64,000 nt of DNA from Ectothiorhodospiraceae bacterium (GCA_024234875.1 JACKNM010000012.1:130771-194770); one strand, 5' to 3'. Counted from the stretch's first letter, positions 8,002 through 16,954 are shown. Made by a program: numbers and translations. Notes: a model not told the origin generated them from the sequence alone.

Positions 8002-8781
8002 TCACCGCGCGACCTCGACCGGCCAGCCGATCTCCGACGCGGTCAGGGCCCCGATCACGACCTCTCCGAGTGACCCGGGGATCCGGGCCTCCCCCGGCCC
8101 CAGCGGCACGCGCCCGCCCATGACCTCGGCCAGCGTCTGCGGATGGCGAGGCTCGAGCGACGGCTCGGCGTATCCGTGCGGGTACTGCGGCAGGCCGGTC
8201 GCGGGGTCGTACCGGTCCTGAGCGCCGAGGGTGTGCAGCATCTCGTGGGCGATCACGACGTTGTTGCTTCCCGCCTGGTGGCGCGAGGCGAACACGTTGA
8301 CCACCGCGACGCGGCCCTTGCGAAGGCCGTACGAGTGGGCGAGCGTGCTGCGCTCGGCCGGATCGAAGTAGCGCAGGAAGAGGTCGACGTCGCTGGGCGG
8401 CAGGTCGCCGCGGTCGAGTCGCCACGCCCACCAGCGCAGCCGCAGGCTCCAGAGCATCGCCCCGAGGACGCTCGCCTCGGCCGGGGCCGGTGGAGGCCCC
8501 TCGGTGAGGGTGGGGGCGAGCACCAGTCGCACCGGGGTGGTGAGCGGGAGCCCGTGGACCTCGGCCTCACGGGTGAGGAACTCGGCGATCGGCGCGAAGG
8601 TGTCGGCATCCAGGCGCTCGAGGTAGGCGCTGGTCGCCGGGCTCGAATCCGCGGCCACGGGGTGGATTGCCACCCACAGCGGCGCGTCCCAGTCCCGCGC
8701 CCTGCGGTCGGACAGCCACGCCCCGCCGGCGACGAGCACCAGCACGTAGATCAGGAAACCCTTGCGCAACCACGCCAGCAT
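8002..8781 (-). CDS. membrane-anchored HExxH metalloprotease-like protein
   Basis: The 259-residue protein starts MLAWLRKG and has one N-terminal hydrophobic segment (FLIYVLVLVAGGAWL), which should anchor it in the inner membrane with the body outside. The sequence VIAHEMLHTLGAQDRY contains the zinc motif HExxH, followed by D, as in gluzincin/metzincin-like peptidases. I do not recognise a specific family. An in-frame ATG at 8838 would add 19 basic residues. I prefer 8781 because the TM follows directly. It is the first gene of a three-hydrolase run and is 137 bp downstream of ppa. Confidence 0.68.
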   Translation of the reverse strand: MLAWLRKGFLIYVLVLVAGGAWLSDRRARDWDAPLWVAIHPVAADSSPATSAYLERLDADTFAPIAEFLTREAEVHGLPLTTPVRLVLAPTLTEGPPPAPAEASVLGAMLWSLRLRWWAWRLDRGDLPPSDVDLFLRYFDPAERSTLAHSYGLRKGRVAVVNVFASRHQAGSNNVVIAHEMLHTLGAQDRYDPATGLPQYPHGYAEPSLEPRHPQTLAEVMGGRVPLGPGEARIPGSLGEVVIGALTASEIGWPVEVAR

Positions 8782-8839
8782 TCGCGACTCGCTCGCTCCG
8801 CGCCCGCTCCGGCGCGCCCGGCCCACCCGGGGCCGCACA

Positions 8840-8853
8840 TGCCGCTAGCGGCA
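8840..8853. promoter_or_regulatory. 14-bp perfect palindrome between ppa and the metalloprotease gene
   Basis: TGCCGCTAGCGGCA is a perfect palindrome with no spacer, 59 bp upstream of the metalloprotease start and 66 bp after the ppa stop. A loop-less palindrome is more like a protein-binding site than a terminator. Its role is a guess. Confidence 0.25.
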
Positions 8854-8918
8854 GGAACCGGCTTCGTCTTTAGTGTCGGGGAGCGGTGGTCGGGCATGCG
8901 CGTCGGGCGCCGCCCGCG

Positions 8919-9530
8919 TCAGGAGCCGAACTCGTCCTCGTAGTCCGCCATCGACGCCTCGACCACCTCCAGCGCGTGCTCGCGGTCGTAGATGCGCTCG
9001 ATCGCGATCCGCGACTCGGCGCCCGGCACCAGCTTGTAGGTCGCGAAGTAGTGCTGGAGGCGCTCGACCAGCGCCGTCGGGAGGTCCGTGATGTCGCGCG
9101 CGCCCCCCCACACCCAGTCGTTCTGGAGCACGGCGATGATCTTGTCGTCCGCCTCACCGTCGTCGACCATCTTGAAGCCGCCGACCACCCGCGCCCGGAC
9201 GATGACCTCGGCGCGGTTGATCGGGCGCTCGCTCACCACGCAGACATCCATCGGGTCGCCGTCGCCGCGGCGCGCCGACGGCGACAGCGCGTTGACCCGC
9301 GGGCCGCAATAGGTTCGCGGTATGAACCCGTAGAGGGACGGCGGGGCGGAGGAGCCGCGCTGCGGCCGGTCGACCGAGAGATAGCCCGTCGCCTTGTCCA
9401 CCTCGTACTTCACGAGGTCGAAGGGCGTGATCTCGATGTAGGCGTTGACCACTGCCGGGGCCTCGGGCCCGACCTCGAGGCCGTGCCAGGGATGCGGGCG
9501 CCAGCGGTAGAACGGCTTGGGGAAGCTCAC
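8919..9530 (-). CDS. ppa: inorganic pyrophosphatase (family I)
   Basis: This 203-residue family I soluble pyrophosphatase hydrolyses PPi to two phosphates in the cytoplasm and pulls biosynthetic reactions forward. The signature loop RGDGDPMDVCVV holds the metal-binding aspartates. The upstream EITPFDLVKYEVDK and YGFIPRTYCG segments match the N-terminal substrate pocket (Glu, Lys, Tyr), and VGGFKMVDDGEADDKIIAV is the conserved second half. It is slightly longer than the E. coli enzyme (about 176 residues) at both ends. It is followed on the same strand by three hydrolase genes, with no evident functional link. Confidence 0.93.
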   Translation of the reverse strand: MSFPKPFYRWRPHPWHGLEVGPEAPAVVNAYIEITPFDLVKYEVDKATGYLSVDRPQRGSSAPPSLYGFIPRTYCGPRVNALSPSARRGDGDPMDVCVVSERPINRAEVIVRARVVGGFKMVDDGEADDKIIAVLQNDWVWGGARDITDLPTALVERLQHYFATYKLVPGAESRIAIERIYDREHALEVVEASMADYEDEFGS

Positions 9531-9664
9531 GGGAAGGCCTCTTCAGGGAGTCGGGCGGCTCGTCGAAAGCCTGCCATCTCGGTGCGGCGCGAGCACGACG
9601 CGCCCTGCGGCACCGCGGATTCTCCTCTGCCGGCGACCCGCGCGCAATCGCGTCGCGGCTGGGA

Positions 9665-10375
9665 CTACTGCTTCTTCGGTGTCAGCAACTGCCGGAGCTG
9701 CTCCGGGATGCCTTCCGGCAGGTTGCCGACGCCCGGCGAGAGCGGAACCCCGGCCGAGCGCAGCGCCTCGAGGTCGACCAGGGGCTCGGGGAGATCCTCG
9801 AGGCGGAGGTCGCTGCCGCTCGCCTCGAGCGCGGCCGCGATCTGCTCGCGGATGCGCTCGAGCAGCTCACTCGTGGGCGCCGCCGGTGCCGTCGCGGCGG
9901 TGGTGCGCGCGGTGGTCGCCGGCCGCGGCAGCGGTGCCCGTGCGCTGCGCGCCGACAGCACGTGGACCTGGCTCACGTCGCGGTGTGGCGCCTGGCCGGA
10001 GACTGCCAGCACGTGGTTCCACTCGCGCAACAGCCGCTCGAGCGCGGGCTCGAGCTCGATGCCGCTGAACGTGTCGGTGACCTTCGCGTCACGCGCGTGA
10101 GCACCCAGCGCAAACGGTGGCCCACCCTGGGCCTCCAACGCCTCGAGCACCGCGCCGAGCGGCGCGTCCTCGAGCGCGACCGATACCCGCCCGTCGCGCA
10201 GCGCAACGGTGCCGCCGGGCACGATGCCGGCGGCTGGCACGAGCACTGGAAAGGGCGCCGGCGCCGGGGTGGGCGTCGGCGGGGTCTGCGCGGCCGCGAG
10301 CCCGACCCAACCGACGAGCAGTGCGAGGCTCACGATGCGGACGGTGGGCAGGCGGGTGCGGGTAGGCGGGTGCAT
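9665..10375 (-). CDS. exported protein with a secretin/TonB short-N-terminal-like domain
   Basis: The 236-residue protein has a Sec signal peptide (basic start, VSLALLVGWVGLAAAQ, cleavage near residue 30), a Pro/Thr-rich linker, and a globular domain at about 55-125. The segment VSVALEDAPLGAVLEALEAQ followed by FSGIELEPALERLLREWN has the rhythm of the secretin and TonB short N-terminal (STN) fold. A second low-complexity linker (ALPRPATTARTTAATAPAAP) and a mostly helical tail follow. No barrel domain is present, so it is a stand-alone periplasmic protein, perhaps a binding partner of an envelope machine. The N-terminus is 231 bp from the divergent aminotransferase gene. Confidence 0.6.
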   Translation of the reverse strand: MHPPTRTRLPTVRIVSLALLVGWVGLAAAQTPPTPTPAPAPFPVLVPAAGIVPGGTVALRDGRVSVALEDAPLGAVLEALEAQGGPPFALGAHARDAKVTDTFSGIELEPALERLLREWNHVLAVSGQAPHRDVSQVHVLSARSARAPLPRPATTARTTAATAPAAPTSELLERIREQIAAALEASGSDLRLEDLPEPLVDLEALRSAGVPLSPGVGNLPEGIPEQLRQLLTPKKQ

Positions 10376-10528
10376 CGCTCGAGGCCCTCCGGGCGGGCAC
10401 TTCGGCGCGCGCGTGCTCACGCGGCCGTCACGCGCCCGAGTATGGCTCCCCCGCCCCCGCGCCCACAAGGCGCCACGCCCCGCGAGCGTGACCGTGGTCG
10501 GCCGAGCGGCCGGCGGTGGTGAGGTCGA

Positions 10529-10559
10529 TTGACGCGTGGGGGTCGGCCGTCTGTACCAT
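10529..10559 (+). promoter_or_regulatory. sigma-70-type promoter for the aminotransferase
   Basis: TTGACG at 10529-10534 is followed 17-19 bases later by TGTACCAT (extended -10, TACCAT at 10554-10559). It is 48 bp upstream of the ATG at 10607. The GTCTGTACCAT core is repeated in front of the flavoprotein gene at 21174. Confidence 0.45.
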
Positions 10560-10606
10560 CGCTCGTACCGGATCCGCCGCGCATCACTCACCGCAGGAGC
10601 ACGATC

Positions 10607-11917
10607 ATGCCGACCTGGCCGCACCCCGAGTCGAAGTCTGCCGCCCTGTTCGAGCGCGCCCGCCGCGTGCTGCCGGGTGGCATCTCGCGCGGGCAGACCT
10701 GGATCGACCCGTTCCCGATCTACGTTCGCGAGGCCTCCGGCGCCGAGGTGACCGACGTCGACGGGGTGACGCGGATCGACTTCCTCAACAACTTCGCCTC
10801 GCTCATCCACGGCCACTCCCATCCCGAGGTGGTGCGCGCGGTCGCCGAGGCGCTGCCGCGCGGCTCGGTGTACTCGATGCCCAACGCGGTCGAGCTCGAC
10901 CTCGCCGAGCTGCTCTGCGAGCGGATCGCGAGCGTCGAGCAGGTGCGCTTCTGCAACAGCGGCACCGAGGCGGTGATGCTGGCCCTGAAGGCGGCGCGGG
11001 CGCGAACCGGGCGGCCTCGGATCGCCAAGGTCGAGGGCTCCTACCACGGCATGTACGACTATGCCGAGATCAGCCTCGATGCCTCGCCGGCCAACTGGGG
11101 CAACCGCCCGACGCCGGTGCCGTTCGCCCACGGCACGCCGAGCGGCGTGCTGGCGGATACGGTGATCATCCCGTTCAACGACGTCGAGACCGCCGAGGCG
11201 ATGCTGCGCGAGGCCGGTGACTCGCTGGCCGCGATCCTGGTCGATCCGGCGCCGGCCCAGGTCGGGATGATGCCGATGAGCCCGGCCTTCGCCGCCATGG
11301 TGCGCAAGGTCGCCGACGACATCGGCGCGGTGCTGGTGTGCGACGAGGTGATCGCGCTGCGCATCGGCTACCACGGCGGCCAGGCGCGAGTAGGGCTGCG
11401 CCCGGACCTGACGACGATGGCGAAGATCATCGGCGGCGGCTATCCGGTCGGTGCCATCGGCGGCACCCGCGAGGCGATGGCGGTGTTCAGCCACGAGCAC
11501 GGCAAGCCGCTCAACCCCACCAGCGGCACCTTCACCAGCAACCCGATCTCGATGACCGCCGGCCTCGTCACCATGCGCCTGCTCGACGAGGCCGCCTACG
11601 ACCGCCTCGAGGCGATCGGCAATCGCGCGCGTGCCGCGCTCGGCGAGGTGATGCGCGCCACCGGCTTCCCGGGTCAGGTGACCGGGATGGCCAGCATGCT
11701 CCACCTGCACGCCCACGAGCGCACCATCACCGACCACCGCAGTGCCTACCACCAACCCGAGGAGGCGGCACGGCTGCGCCGGATCTATCGGGGGCTCACC
11801 GATGCGGGCTGCATGATCTCGCCGCGCGGCGCCTGCTTCCTGTCGACGGTGAACACCGACGCGCACATCGAGCGTCTGGCCGCGGGCCTGCGTGGCTGTA
11901 TCGAGCGGATGGACTGA
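10607..11917 (+). CDS. class-III PLP aminotransferase (glutamate-1-semialdehyde aminomutase-like)
   Basis: The 436-residue fold-type I PLP enzyme has RVLPGGISRGQTW at the N-terminus, the phosphate-binding FCNSGTEAVMLALKAAR, the cofactor Asp in VLVCDEV and the Schiff-base Lys273 in TMAKIIGGGYPVGAIGG. These are hallmarks of the HemL-like branch of class III. HemL itself isomerises glutamate-1-semialdehyde, but its active-site gate segments are not recognisable here. The gene stands alone among non-heme genes, so a catabolic amino-group transferase is more likely. The start was chosen at 10607 because AGGAG lies 8 bases upstream. Confidence 0.85.
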   Translation: MPTWPHPESKSAALFERARRVLPGGISRGQTWIDPFPIYVREASGAEVTDVDGVTRIDFLNNFASLIHGHSHPEVVRAVAEALPRGSVYSMPNAVELDLAELLCERIASVEQVRFCNSGTEAVMLALKAARARTGRPRIAKVEGSYHGMYDYAEISLDASPANWGNRPTPVPFAHGTPSGVLADTVIIPFNDVETAEAMLREAGDSLAAILVDPAPAQVGMMPMSPAFAAMVRKVADDIGAVLVCDEVIALRIGYHGGQARVGLRPDLTTMAKIIGGGYPVGAIGGTREAMAVFSHEHGKPLNPTSGTFTSNPISMTAGLVTMRLLDEAAYDRLEAIGNRARAALGEVMRATGFPGQVTGMASMLHLHAHERTITDHRSAYHQPEEAARLRRIYRGLTDAGCMISPRGACFLSTVNTDAHIERLAAGLRGCIERMD

Positions 11918-11969
11918 GAGGCCGCCCGTCACCGGGCCACGGCTCGTCGCGTGAGTGGAGGAGAGGTCC

Positions 11970-13772
11970 ATGAGGATTGCCCGCGACATGCTCGAGCGCC
12001 TGGTGTTCGGAGCCGGCGCCGGCCACCGTTTCACGCAGGACTCGCCGGTGATGCCGGACGTGTGGTTCGGCTACGGCGCGTCGCCGGGCGGCACCATGGA
12101 CCTGCTGCTCGTGCCCCGCCGCGGCACCGCACCGGCGCGGCTGGCGCTCGCGTTGCGTGACGCGTCCTCGAGCGCCGCCGCGGTCGCCGAGGGCGCCGGG
12201 CGCGTCGCCTACGAGGAGAGTCACGTCGTCGCCGAGATGACCCTCGCCGGGCTGGTGCGCACCGCGCTGCCGCTGTCGTCCTGGTGGGACACCCACCCCG
12301 GGCGCCTCGGCGGGCTGAAGGTCCGCGATCTGCGCGCCGCGTTGCCACCGGCGGGCACGCCGCCGCGGGCGGTGCGCGGGGTGAACGACTGCGGCCGGTG
12401 GTTCCTGCGCCTGGTCGGAATCCTCGCCTGGGCGGCGGAGCGCGGTGGCGACGACCCGTGCCAGTCGCTGCCGGAGGCCGACGTCTACGCGCCGGCGCTC
12501 GCCCGCCTGCTCGCCGGCCTGCGTCCACCCGAGGGGGATGGGGCGAGGCGCCGCGCGGTGCTGTGGGCGGTCAATCGCAATCGCGAGGCCGAGGTGGCGA
12601 TGTGGTCGTCGACCCGCACGGTCAAGGCCGATGCCGCCAAGCGGTTGTTCGCGCTGCGCTGCGACAGCCTGACCTGGGCCGTCCTCGACACCGGGATCGA
12701 TGCCACCCATCCGGCCTTTCGCGAGCGAACGCCCGCCGGGCGCCTGCGCAGCGCGGCCAAGCCGGCGGCCGCGAGCCGGGTTCGTGCGACGTACGACTTC
12801 ACCCGATTGCGGTCGCTGCTGCACGAGCAGGCGCAGGCGCTGCCCGAGACGCTCGGTGAGCATGGCCAGCGTCGGGCGGCGGAGCTTCGACGCCGACTGC
12901 TCGCCGGGATGGCCATCGACTGGGAGTTGATCGCGCCGGAGCTGCGCGTCGACCACGCCGAGTACCGGGCGCCGGTCCATCCGCACGGAACCCACGTCGC
13001 CGGCATCCTCGGCGCGGACTGGCGCCAGAGCGACGCCGGATTCGACGCCCACGAGGAGGAGGACATGGTCGGGGTCTGTCCCGACATCAACCTCTACGAT
13101 CTCCGGGTGCTCGACGAGAACGGCAACGGTGACGAGTTCGCGGTGCTCGCGGCGCTGCAGTTCGTGCGCTGGTTGAACGGGCGCAACGTCCAGCCGGTGA
13201 TCCAGGGGGTGAACCTGAGTCTGTCGATCCCCCACGACGTGGCCAACTACGCGTGCGGGCGAACGCCGGTGTGCGAGGAGGCGTCGCGCCTGCACGCGAG
13301 CGGGGTGGTGGTGGTGGCCGCCGCTGGCAATCGCGGCTACGTCCACTACCTCACCCCGGAGGGCGAGACCGACGCCTACCGCAGCATCAGCATCACCGAC
13401 CCGAGCAACGCCGAGGAGGTGATCACCGTCGGCGCCACCCATCGCCGTCGCCCGCACACCTTCGGCGTGAGCTATTTCTCGAGCCGCGGCCCGACCGGCG
13501 ACGGCCGGGTGAAGCCCGACCTGGTCGCGCCGGGCGAGAAGATCAAGGGCCCGGTGCCCGGCGGCTTCACCGAGTCGATGGACGGCACCAGCATGGCGGC
13601 GCCGCACGTGAGTGGCGTCGCGGCGCTGCTGATGAGCCGGCATCCGGAGCTCATCGGCGAGCCGGCGCGGGTCAAGCGAATCCTGTGCGACACCGCGACC
13701 GACCTCGGTCGGGAGCGCTATTTCCAAGGGGCGGGACTGGTCGACGCCTGCCGCGCCCTGCAGTCGGTGTAG
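11970..13772 (+). CDS. cytosolic-type subtilisin-like serine protease (S8)
   Basis: This 600-residue protein has no signal peptide. An uncharacterised N-terminal region of about 230 residues precedes the S8 domain. The triad is Asp240 (VLDTGIDATHP), His342 (HGTHVAGILGA) and Ser541 (GTSMAAPHVSGVAALL). The oxyanion Asn lies in VVAAAGN. About 90 residues, including a helical charged segment, are inserted between Asp and His, longer than in secreted subtilisins. The ATG at 11970 follows GGAGGAGAGG. The next gene, 41 bp on, encodes an MBL-fold hydrolase, and the two look like one operon. Lack of a signal peptide and the paired hydrolase suggest a controlled intracellular protease. Confidence 0.88.
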   Translation: MRIARDMLERLVFGAGAGHRFTQDSPVMPDVWFGYGASPGGTMDLLLVPRRGTAPARLALALRDASSSAAAVAEGAGRVAYEESHVVAEMTLAGLVRTALPLSSWWDTHPGRLGGLKVRDLRAALPPAGTPPRAVRGVNDCGRWFLRLVGILAWAAERGGDDPCQSLPEADVYAPALARLLAGLRPPEGDGARRRAVLWAVNRNREAEVAMWSSTRTVKADAAKRLFALRCDSLTWAVLDTGIDATHPAFRERTPAGRLRSAAKPAAASRVRATYDFTRLRSLLHEQAQALPETLGEHGQRRAAELRRRLLAGMAIDWELIAPELRVDHAEYRAPVHPHGTHVAGILGADWRQSDAGFDAHEEEDMVGVCPDINLYDLRVLDENGNGDEFAVLAALQFVRWLNGRNVQPVIQGVNLSLSIPHDVANYACGRTPVCEEASRLHASGVVVVAAAGNRGYVHYLTPEGETDAYRSISITDPSNAEEVITVGATHRRRPHTFGVSYFSSRGPTGDGRVKPDLVAPGEKIKGPVPGGFTESMDGTSMAAPHVSGVAALLMSRHPELIGEPARVKRILCDTATDLGRERYFQGAGLVDACRALQSV

Positions 13773-13813
13773 GCGGCGGACCGCGCGGCACCCTCGCGCA
13801 AGGAGGAACCGAG

Positions 13814-14938
13814 ATGGCGAGCAGGATATTCACCCTCGAGGCACTGGCGGCGAAGCACGGCGACTGCCTGTTGTTGCACTGGGGCGGGACGCGCGAGCCG
13901 CGGCTGCTGGTGATCGACGGCGGTCCCGGTGGGGTCTACCGCGCGTTCCTGCGCAAGCGACTCGAGGCGCTGCGCGCGTCGCGCGGCAGTCCGCTCGCGA
14001 TCGACCTGCTGATGGTCTCCCACGTCGACGACGACCACATCAACGGCGTTCTCGACCTCACCGAGGAGATCGAGGAGGACGAGCGTGCGGGTCGCGAGCC
14101 CCATTACCGAATCGACGGCCTGTGGTTCAACAGCTTCGACGACGTGCTCGGCAACGCCGCGAGCCTGGTTCGGGCGACGGCGCGCGCGCCGGTCTCGCCC
14201 GAGCACCGCGACGCCGCCGCCACCATCGCGAGCGTCGGCCAGGGTCGGTCGCTGCGACGGCGCGCCGAGACCCTCGGCATGATCGTCAACGGTGGCGATC
14301 TGCTCGTCACCGATGGCTGGATCTGGGACTACGGCGATGGCCTGACGTTGCAGGTCCTCGGGCCGCGACAGCAGCGCATCGACGAGTTCCGCGAGGCCTG
14401 GGACACGGAGCTGGTACGCCGCGGTTGGGACGTGCGCCCGGACCTCGCCGAGGTCGCCGCCTTCGTCGACCGCTCGCCCTGGAATCTGGCGAGCACCGTG
14501 GTGGTGGCCAAGGTCGGGCGACGCCGCATCCTGCTGACCGGCGACGCCCGGGGCGACGACATTCTCGACGGGCTGCGCGAGGGTGGGCTCCTCACCGGGG
14601 CCACGGTCCGCTTCGACGTGCTGAAGGTTCCTCATCACGGCAGTGATCGCAACGTGAGCACCGAGTTCTTCCGCACCGTGGAGGCCGACCACTACGTGAT
14701 CTCGGGTAACGGCGAGCACCACAACCCGGACACCACGACACTGGAGATGATCGTCGCCGCCCGCGGCGATGCCCGCTACACCGTGCACTGCACCTACCGC
14801 CGCGGCATCAAGGGTCTCGGCGAGCGGCTCGACGCCTTTCTCGCCGCGCTGCCAGCCGAGCGGCGCGAGCGCTTCGTGTTCCGCGACGAGAGCGAGCTCG
14901 GGTTGCGACTCGACCTCGGGGCGCGGCTGCCGGACTGA
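13814..14938 (+). CDS. MBL-fold metallo-hydrolase (ComEC-like branch), partner of the S8 protease
   Basis: This 374-residue metallo-beta-lactamase-fold protein contains MVSHVDDDHINGV (HxxxDH-type metal site), LLTGDARGDD, and VPHHGSDRN, the order seen in the ComEC/Rec2 soluble domain family. It has no TM helices. The insert between the first two motifs (about residues 90-210) is unusually long. It follows the S8 protease gene by 41 bp with a strong AGGAGGA ribosome site, so the pair is co-transcribed. The substrate is unknown. Nuclease, phosphodiesterase or signal hydrolase activity are all compatible with the fold. Confidence 0.82.
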   Translation: MASRIFTLEALAAKHGDCLLLHWGGTREPRLLVIDGGPGGVYRAFLRKRLEALRASRGSPLAIDLLMVSHVDDDHINGVLDLTEEIEEDERAGREPHYRIDGLWFNSFDDVLGNAASLVRATARAPVSPEHRDAAATIASVGQGRSLRRRAETLGMIVNGGDLLVTDGWIWDYGDGLTLQVLGPRQQRIDEFREAWDTELVRRGWDVRPDLAEVAAFVDRSPWNLASTVVVAKVGRRRILLTGDARGDDILDGLREGGLLTGATVRFDVLKVPHHGSDRNVSTEFFRTVEADHYVISGNGEHHNPDTTTLEMIVAARGDARYTVHCTYRRGIKGLGERLDAFLAALPAERRERFVFRDESELGLRLDLGARLPD

Positions 14939-14944
14939 GCGGGG

Positions 14945-15040
14945 TCGGGGACTGGCGCGCGCGAGGCGCGTGCCTGCCCCCCTGCCGCCGGGGCCGGGAC
15001 CTGGGGGACAGGCACCGCCTCGCGGCGGAGCCAGTCCCCG
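14945..15040. repeat. inverted pair of REP-like elements
   Basis: Two copies of a 36-38 bp element (14945-14982 and, inverted, 15003-15040) share GGGGACTGGC at one end and GTGCCTG(T/C)CCCC at the other. Together they can fold into a large hairpin in the MBL/DMT intergenic gap. A third copy is at 19811-19851. The arrangement is that of REP/BIME elements. Confidence 0.7.
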
Positions 15041-15093
15041 CCCTCCCTCCGGGGCTTGTGCTTCCCGCGCCACGGTGATTGACTCGCGCGGCC

Positions 15094-16074
15094 ATGGCGA
15101 ACGACGTCCGATCCGCTCCCAGCGTGCTGTCCGGCCTGTTGCTGGCGATCGCGGTCGCGGTGAGCTTCGCCACCAACTCCGCGCTCGCGCGCATCGCCTA
15201 CGAGGCGGGCAGCAACGCGCTCTCGGTCCTCACCGTGCGCACCTCGGTCGCGCTGGTGGCGCTGCTCGTCCTGCTCACCGTCCAGCGCGTGCCCTACGTG
15301 CTTCCGGCGGGGCGCGCGGTGAAGGCACTCGCGCTGGGGCTGGTGCTGGCGTCGTACTCGTACGGCCTGCTCGGTTCCTTCCAGTACGTGCCGCTCGCGG
15401 TCGGTATCGTCACCTTCTACACCTACCCGCTGCTCACCGCGTTCGCGAGCGCGGCGACCGGTCGCGAGCGCATCACCGTGGTCACCCTGGCCGCGCTGGC
15501 GGCTGCCTTCGTCGGCCTGACCCTGGTGGTCGATCTTCGCGGTGGCGGGTTCGATCCCGTCGGTATCGCGCATGCCTTCGCCGCCGCCATCTTCTTCACC
15601 GCGCTCCTGCTGTTGAGCGACCGCGTTCGGGGCGACGGCGACTCCCGCCCGATCACGCTGCACATGCTGCTGACCGGTGTGATCTGCTACGGCGGCGCCT
15701 GCGTGCTGACCGGGCTGTTCCGTCTGCCACAGACGCCGCTCGGCTGGGCTGGTTTCCTCGGCAATCCCGTCTTCTACAGCTTCTCCATCATCTGCCTGTT
15801 CGTCGCGGTGCGGCGGATCGGGCCGGTTCGCGCGGCGTTGATCCTGAACGTCGAGCCGGTGGCGAGCGCGGTGCTCGGCTATCTCCTGCTCGACCAGACC
15901 CTGACCCCGCTACAGATGGCGGGAATCGCAATGGTGGTCGGAGCGGTGCTGTCGCTGCGGCTCTCGCCGGGAATGCTGGTGCGGCCCCGGGTGTCGCCGA
16001 TGCTCTGGCCGGTCACCAGCCTGGTCACGGGCTGCCTGCTGATGCTGGGCTCGGCGGTCGCCTGGCTGTGGTGA
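15094..16074 (+). CDS. EamA/DMT-family membrane transporter
   Basis: The 326-residue protein has ten predicted hydrophobic helices in two EamA repeats, for example LLLAIAVAVSFATNSALARIA (helix 1) and ALILNVEPVASAVLGYLLLD, the conserved PE-x-V segment of helix 9 in the second repeat. It is an inner-membrane drug/metabolite transporter, generally an exporter or exchanger of small amphipathic metabolites. Its stop is 7 bp before the molybdenum-hydroxylase FAD subunit, so the transported compound may be a substrate or product of that enzyme. The ATG at 15094 replaces an in-frame TTG at 15079. Confidence 0.85.
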   Translation: MANDVRSAPSVLSGLLLAIAVAVSFATNSALARIAYEAGSNALSVLTVRTSVALVALLVLLTVQRVPYVLPAGRAVKALALGLVLASYSYGLLGSFQYVPLAVGIVTFYTYPLLTAFASAATGRERITVVTLAALAAAFVGLTLVVDLRGGGFDPVGIAHAFAAAIFFTALLLLSDRVRGDGDSRPITLHMLLTGVICYGGACVLTGLFRLPQTPLGWAGFLGNPVFYSFSIICLFVAVRRIGPVRAALILNVEPVASAVLGYLLLDQTLTPLQMAGIAMVVGAVLSLRLSPGMLVRPRVSPMLWPVTSLVTGCLLMLGSAVAWLW

Positions 16075-16081
16075 GCGGGCG

Positions 16082-16954
16082 ATGAAGGCGCCGGCGTTCG
16101 ACTATGCACGGCCCGAGACGCTGGAGGAGGTGCATGCGCTGCTCGCCGAGCACGGCGACGATGCTCGCATCCTCGCCGGCGGACAGAGCCTGATGCCGAC
16201 GCTCGCGCTGCGGCTGTCCGGCCCGGCGCTGCTGGTGGACGTCAACCGCATCCCCGGCCTCGGCGCGATCGAGGCCCGCGGTGACGGACTCCAGATTGGC
16301 GCCCTCGCGCGCCATGCCGCGGTGCTGGCGAGCCCTCTGGTGGCCGCGCGCGCACCGGTTCTCACACGCGCCCTGCCCCATGTCGGTCACGTGGCGATCC
16401 GAAGCCGCGGCACTTTCGGCGGCAGCATCGCGCTGGCCGACCCCGCGGCGGAGATCCCCGCCTGCGCGCTGGCGCTCGAGGCGGAGGTGGTGCTCGAAGG
16501 CGCCGACGGGTCACGCGTGGTGCCGGCGGCGGACTTCTTTCTCGGCCTGTACGAGACCGCGCGCGAGCCCGACGAGGTGGTGACCGCGGTCCGCCTGCCG
16601 TCCCAGGCCGGGCGCCGCTTCGGGTTCGCCGAGCTCGCGCGGCGCCATGGCGACTTCGCGCTCGCCGGCATCGCCGCGAGTGCTCGCCTCGACCACGACG
16701 ATCGGGTGACGGAGCTCCGGCTGGTCTGCTTCGGTTGCGCCGACCGCGCGGTGCTGGCCGATTCCGCCGCCGCCCGCGCCCTCGGGCGTCGGCTCGACGC
16801 GGCGACCATCGCCGAGGTGGCCGCCGGCCTCGGCGCGGACGTCGAGCCGATCCCGAGCCCGGAGGCCGATGCCGAGACCCGGCTCCACTGGGCCCGCGTT
16901 CTCACCGCCCGGGTGCTCGGCGCGCTCCCGACCACCCCGGAGGTCGACGCATGA
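16082..16954 (+). CDS. molybdenum hydroxylase FAD subunit (CoxM/xanthine dehydrogenase family)
   Basis: The 290-residue medium subunit binds FAD through ILAGGQSLMPTLALRL and RGTFGGSIALADPAAE, both hallmarks of the CoxM/XdhB family. It passes electrons from the 2Fe-2S subunit to the acceptor. It is the first gene of a three-gene unit in the order FAD, FeS, Mo, with ATGA overlaps between all three. The C-terminal CO-dehydrogenase flavoprotein domain is intact. Confidence 0.92.
   Translation: MKAPAFDYARPETLEEVHALLAEHGDDARILAGGQSLMPTLALRLSGPALLVDVNRIPGLGAIEARGDGLQIGALARHAAVLASPLVAARAPVLTRALPHVGHVAIRSRGTFGGSIALADPAAEIPACALALEAEVVLEGADGSRVVPAADFFLGLYETAREPDEVVTAVRLPSQAGRRFGFAELARRHGDFALAGIAASARLDHDDRVTELRLVCFGCADRAVLADSAAARALGRRLDAATIAEVAAGLGADVEPIPSPEADAETRLHWARVLTARVLGALPTTPEVDA

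Noticed and set aside
9665..12034. Very long minus-strand frame (789 codons) through the exported-protein gene and antisense to the aminotransferase
   Set aside because: Beyond 10375 it has repetitive His/Arg/Asp-rich composition typical of antisense frames in GC-rich DNA and is opposite a clear aminotransferase. Only the part from the signal peptide on is real.
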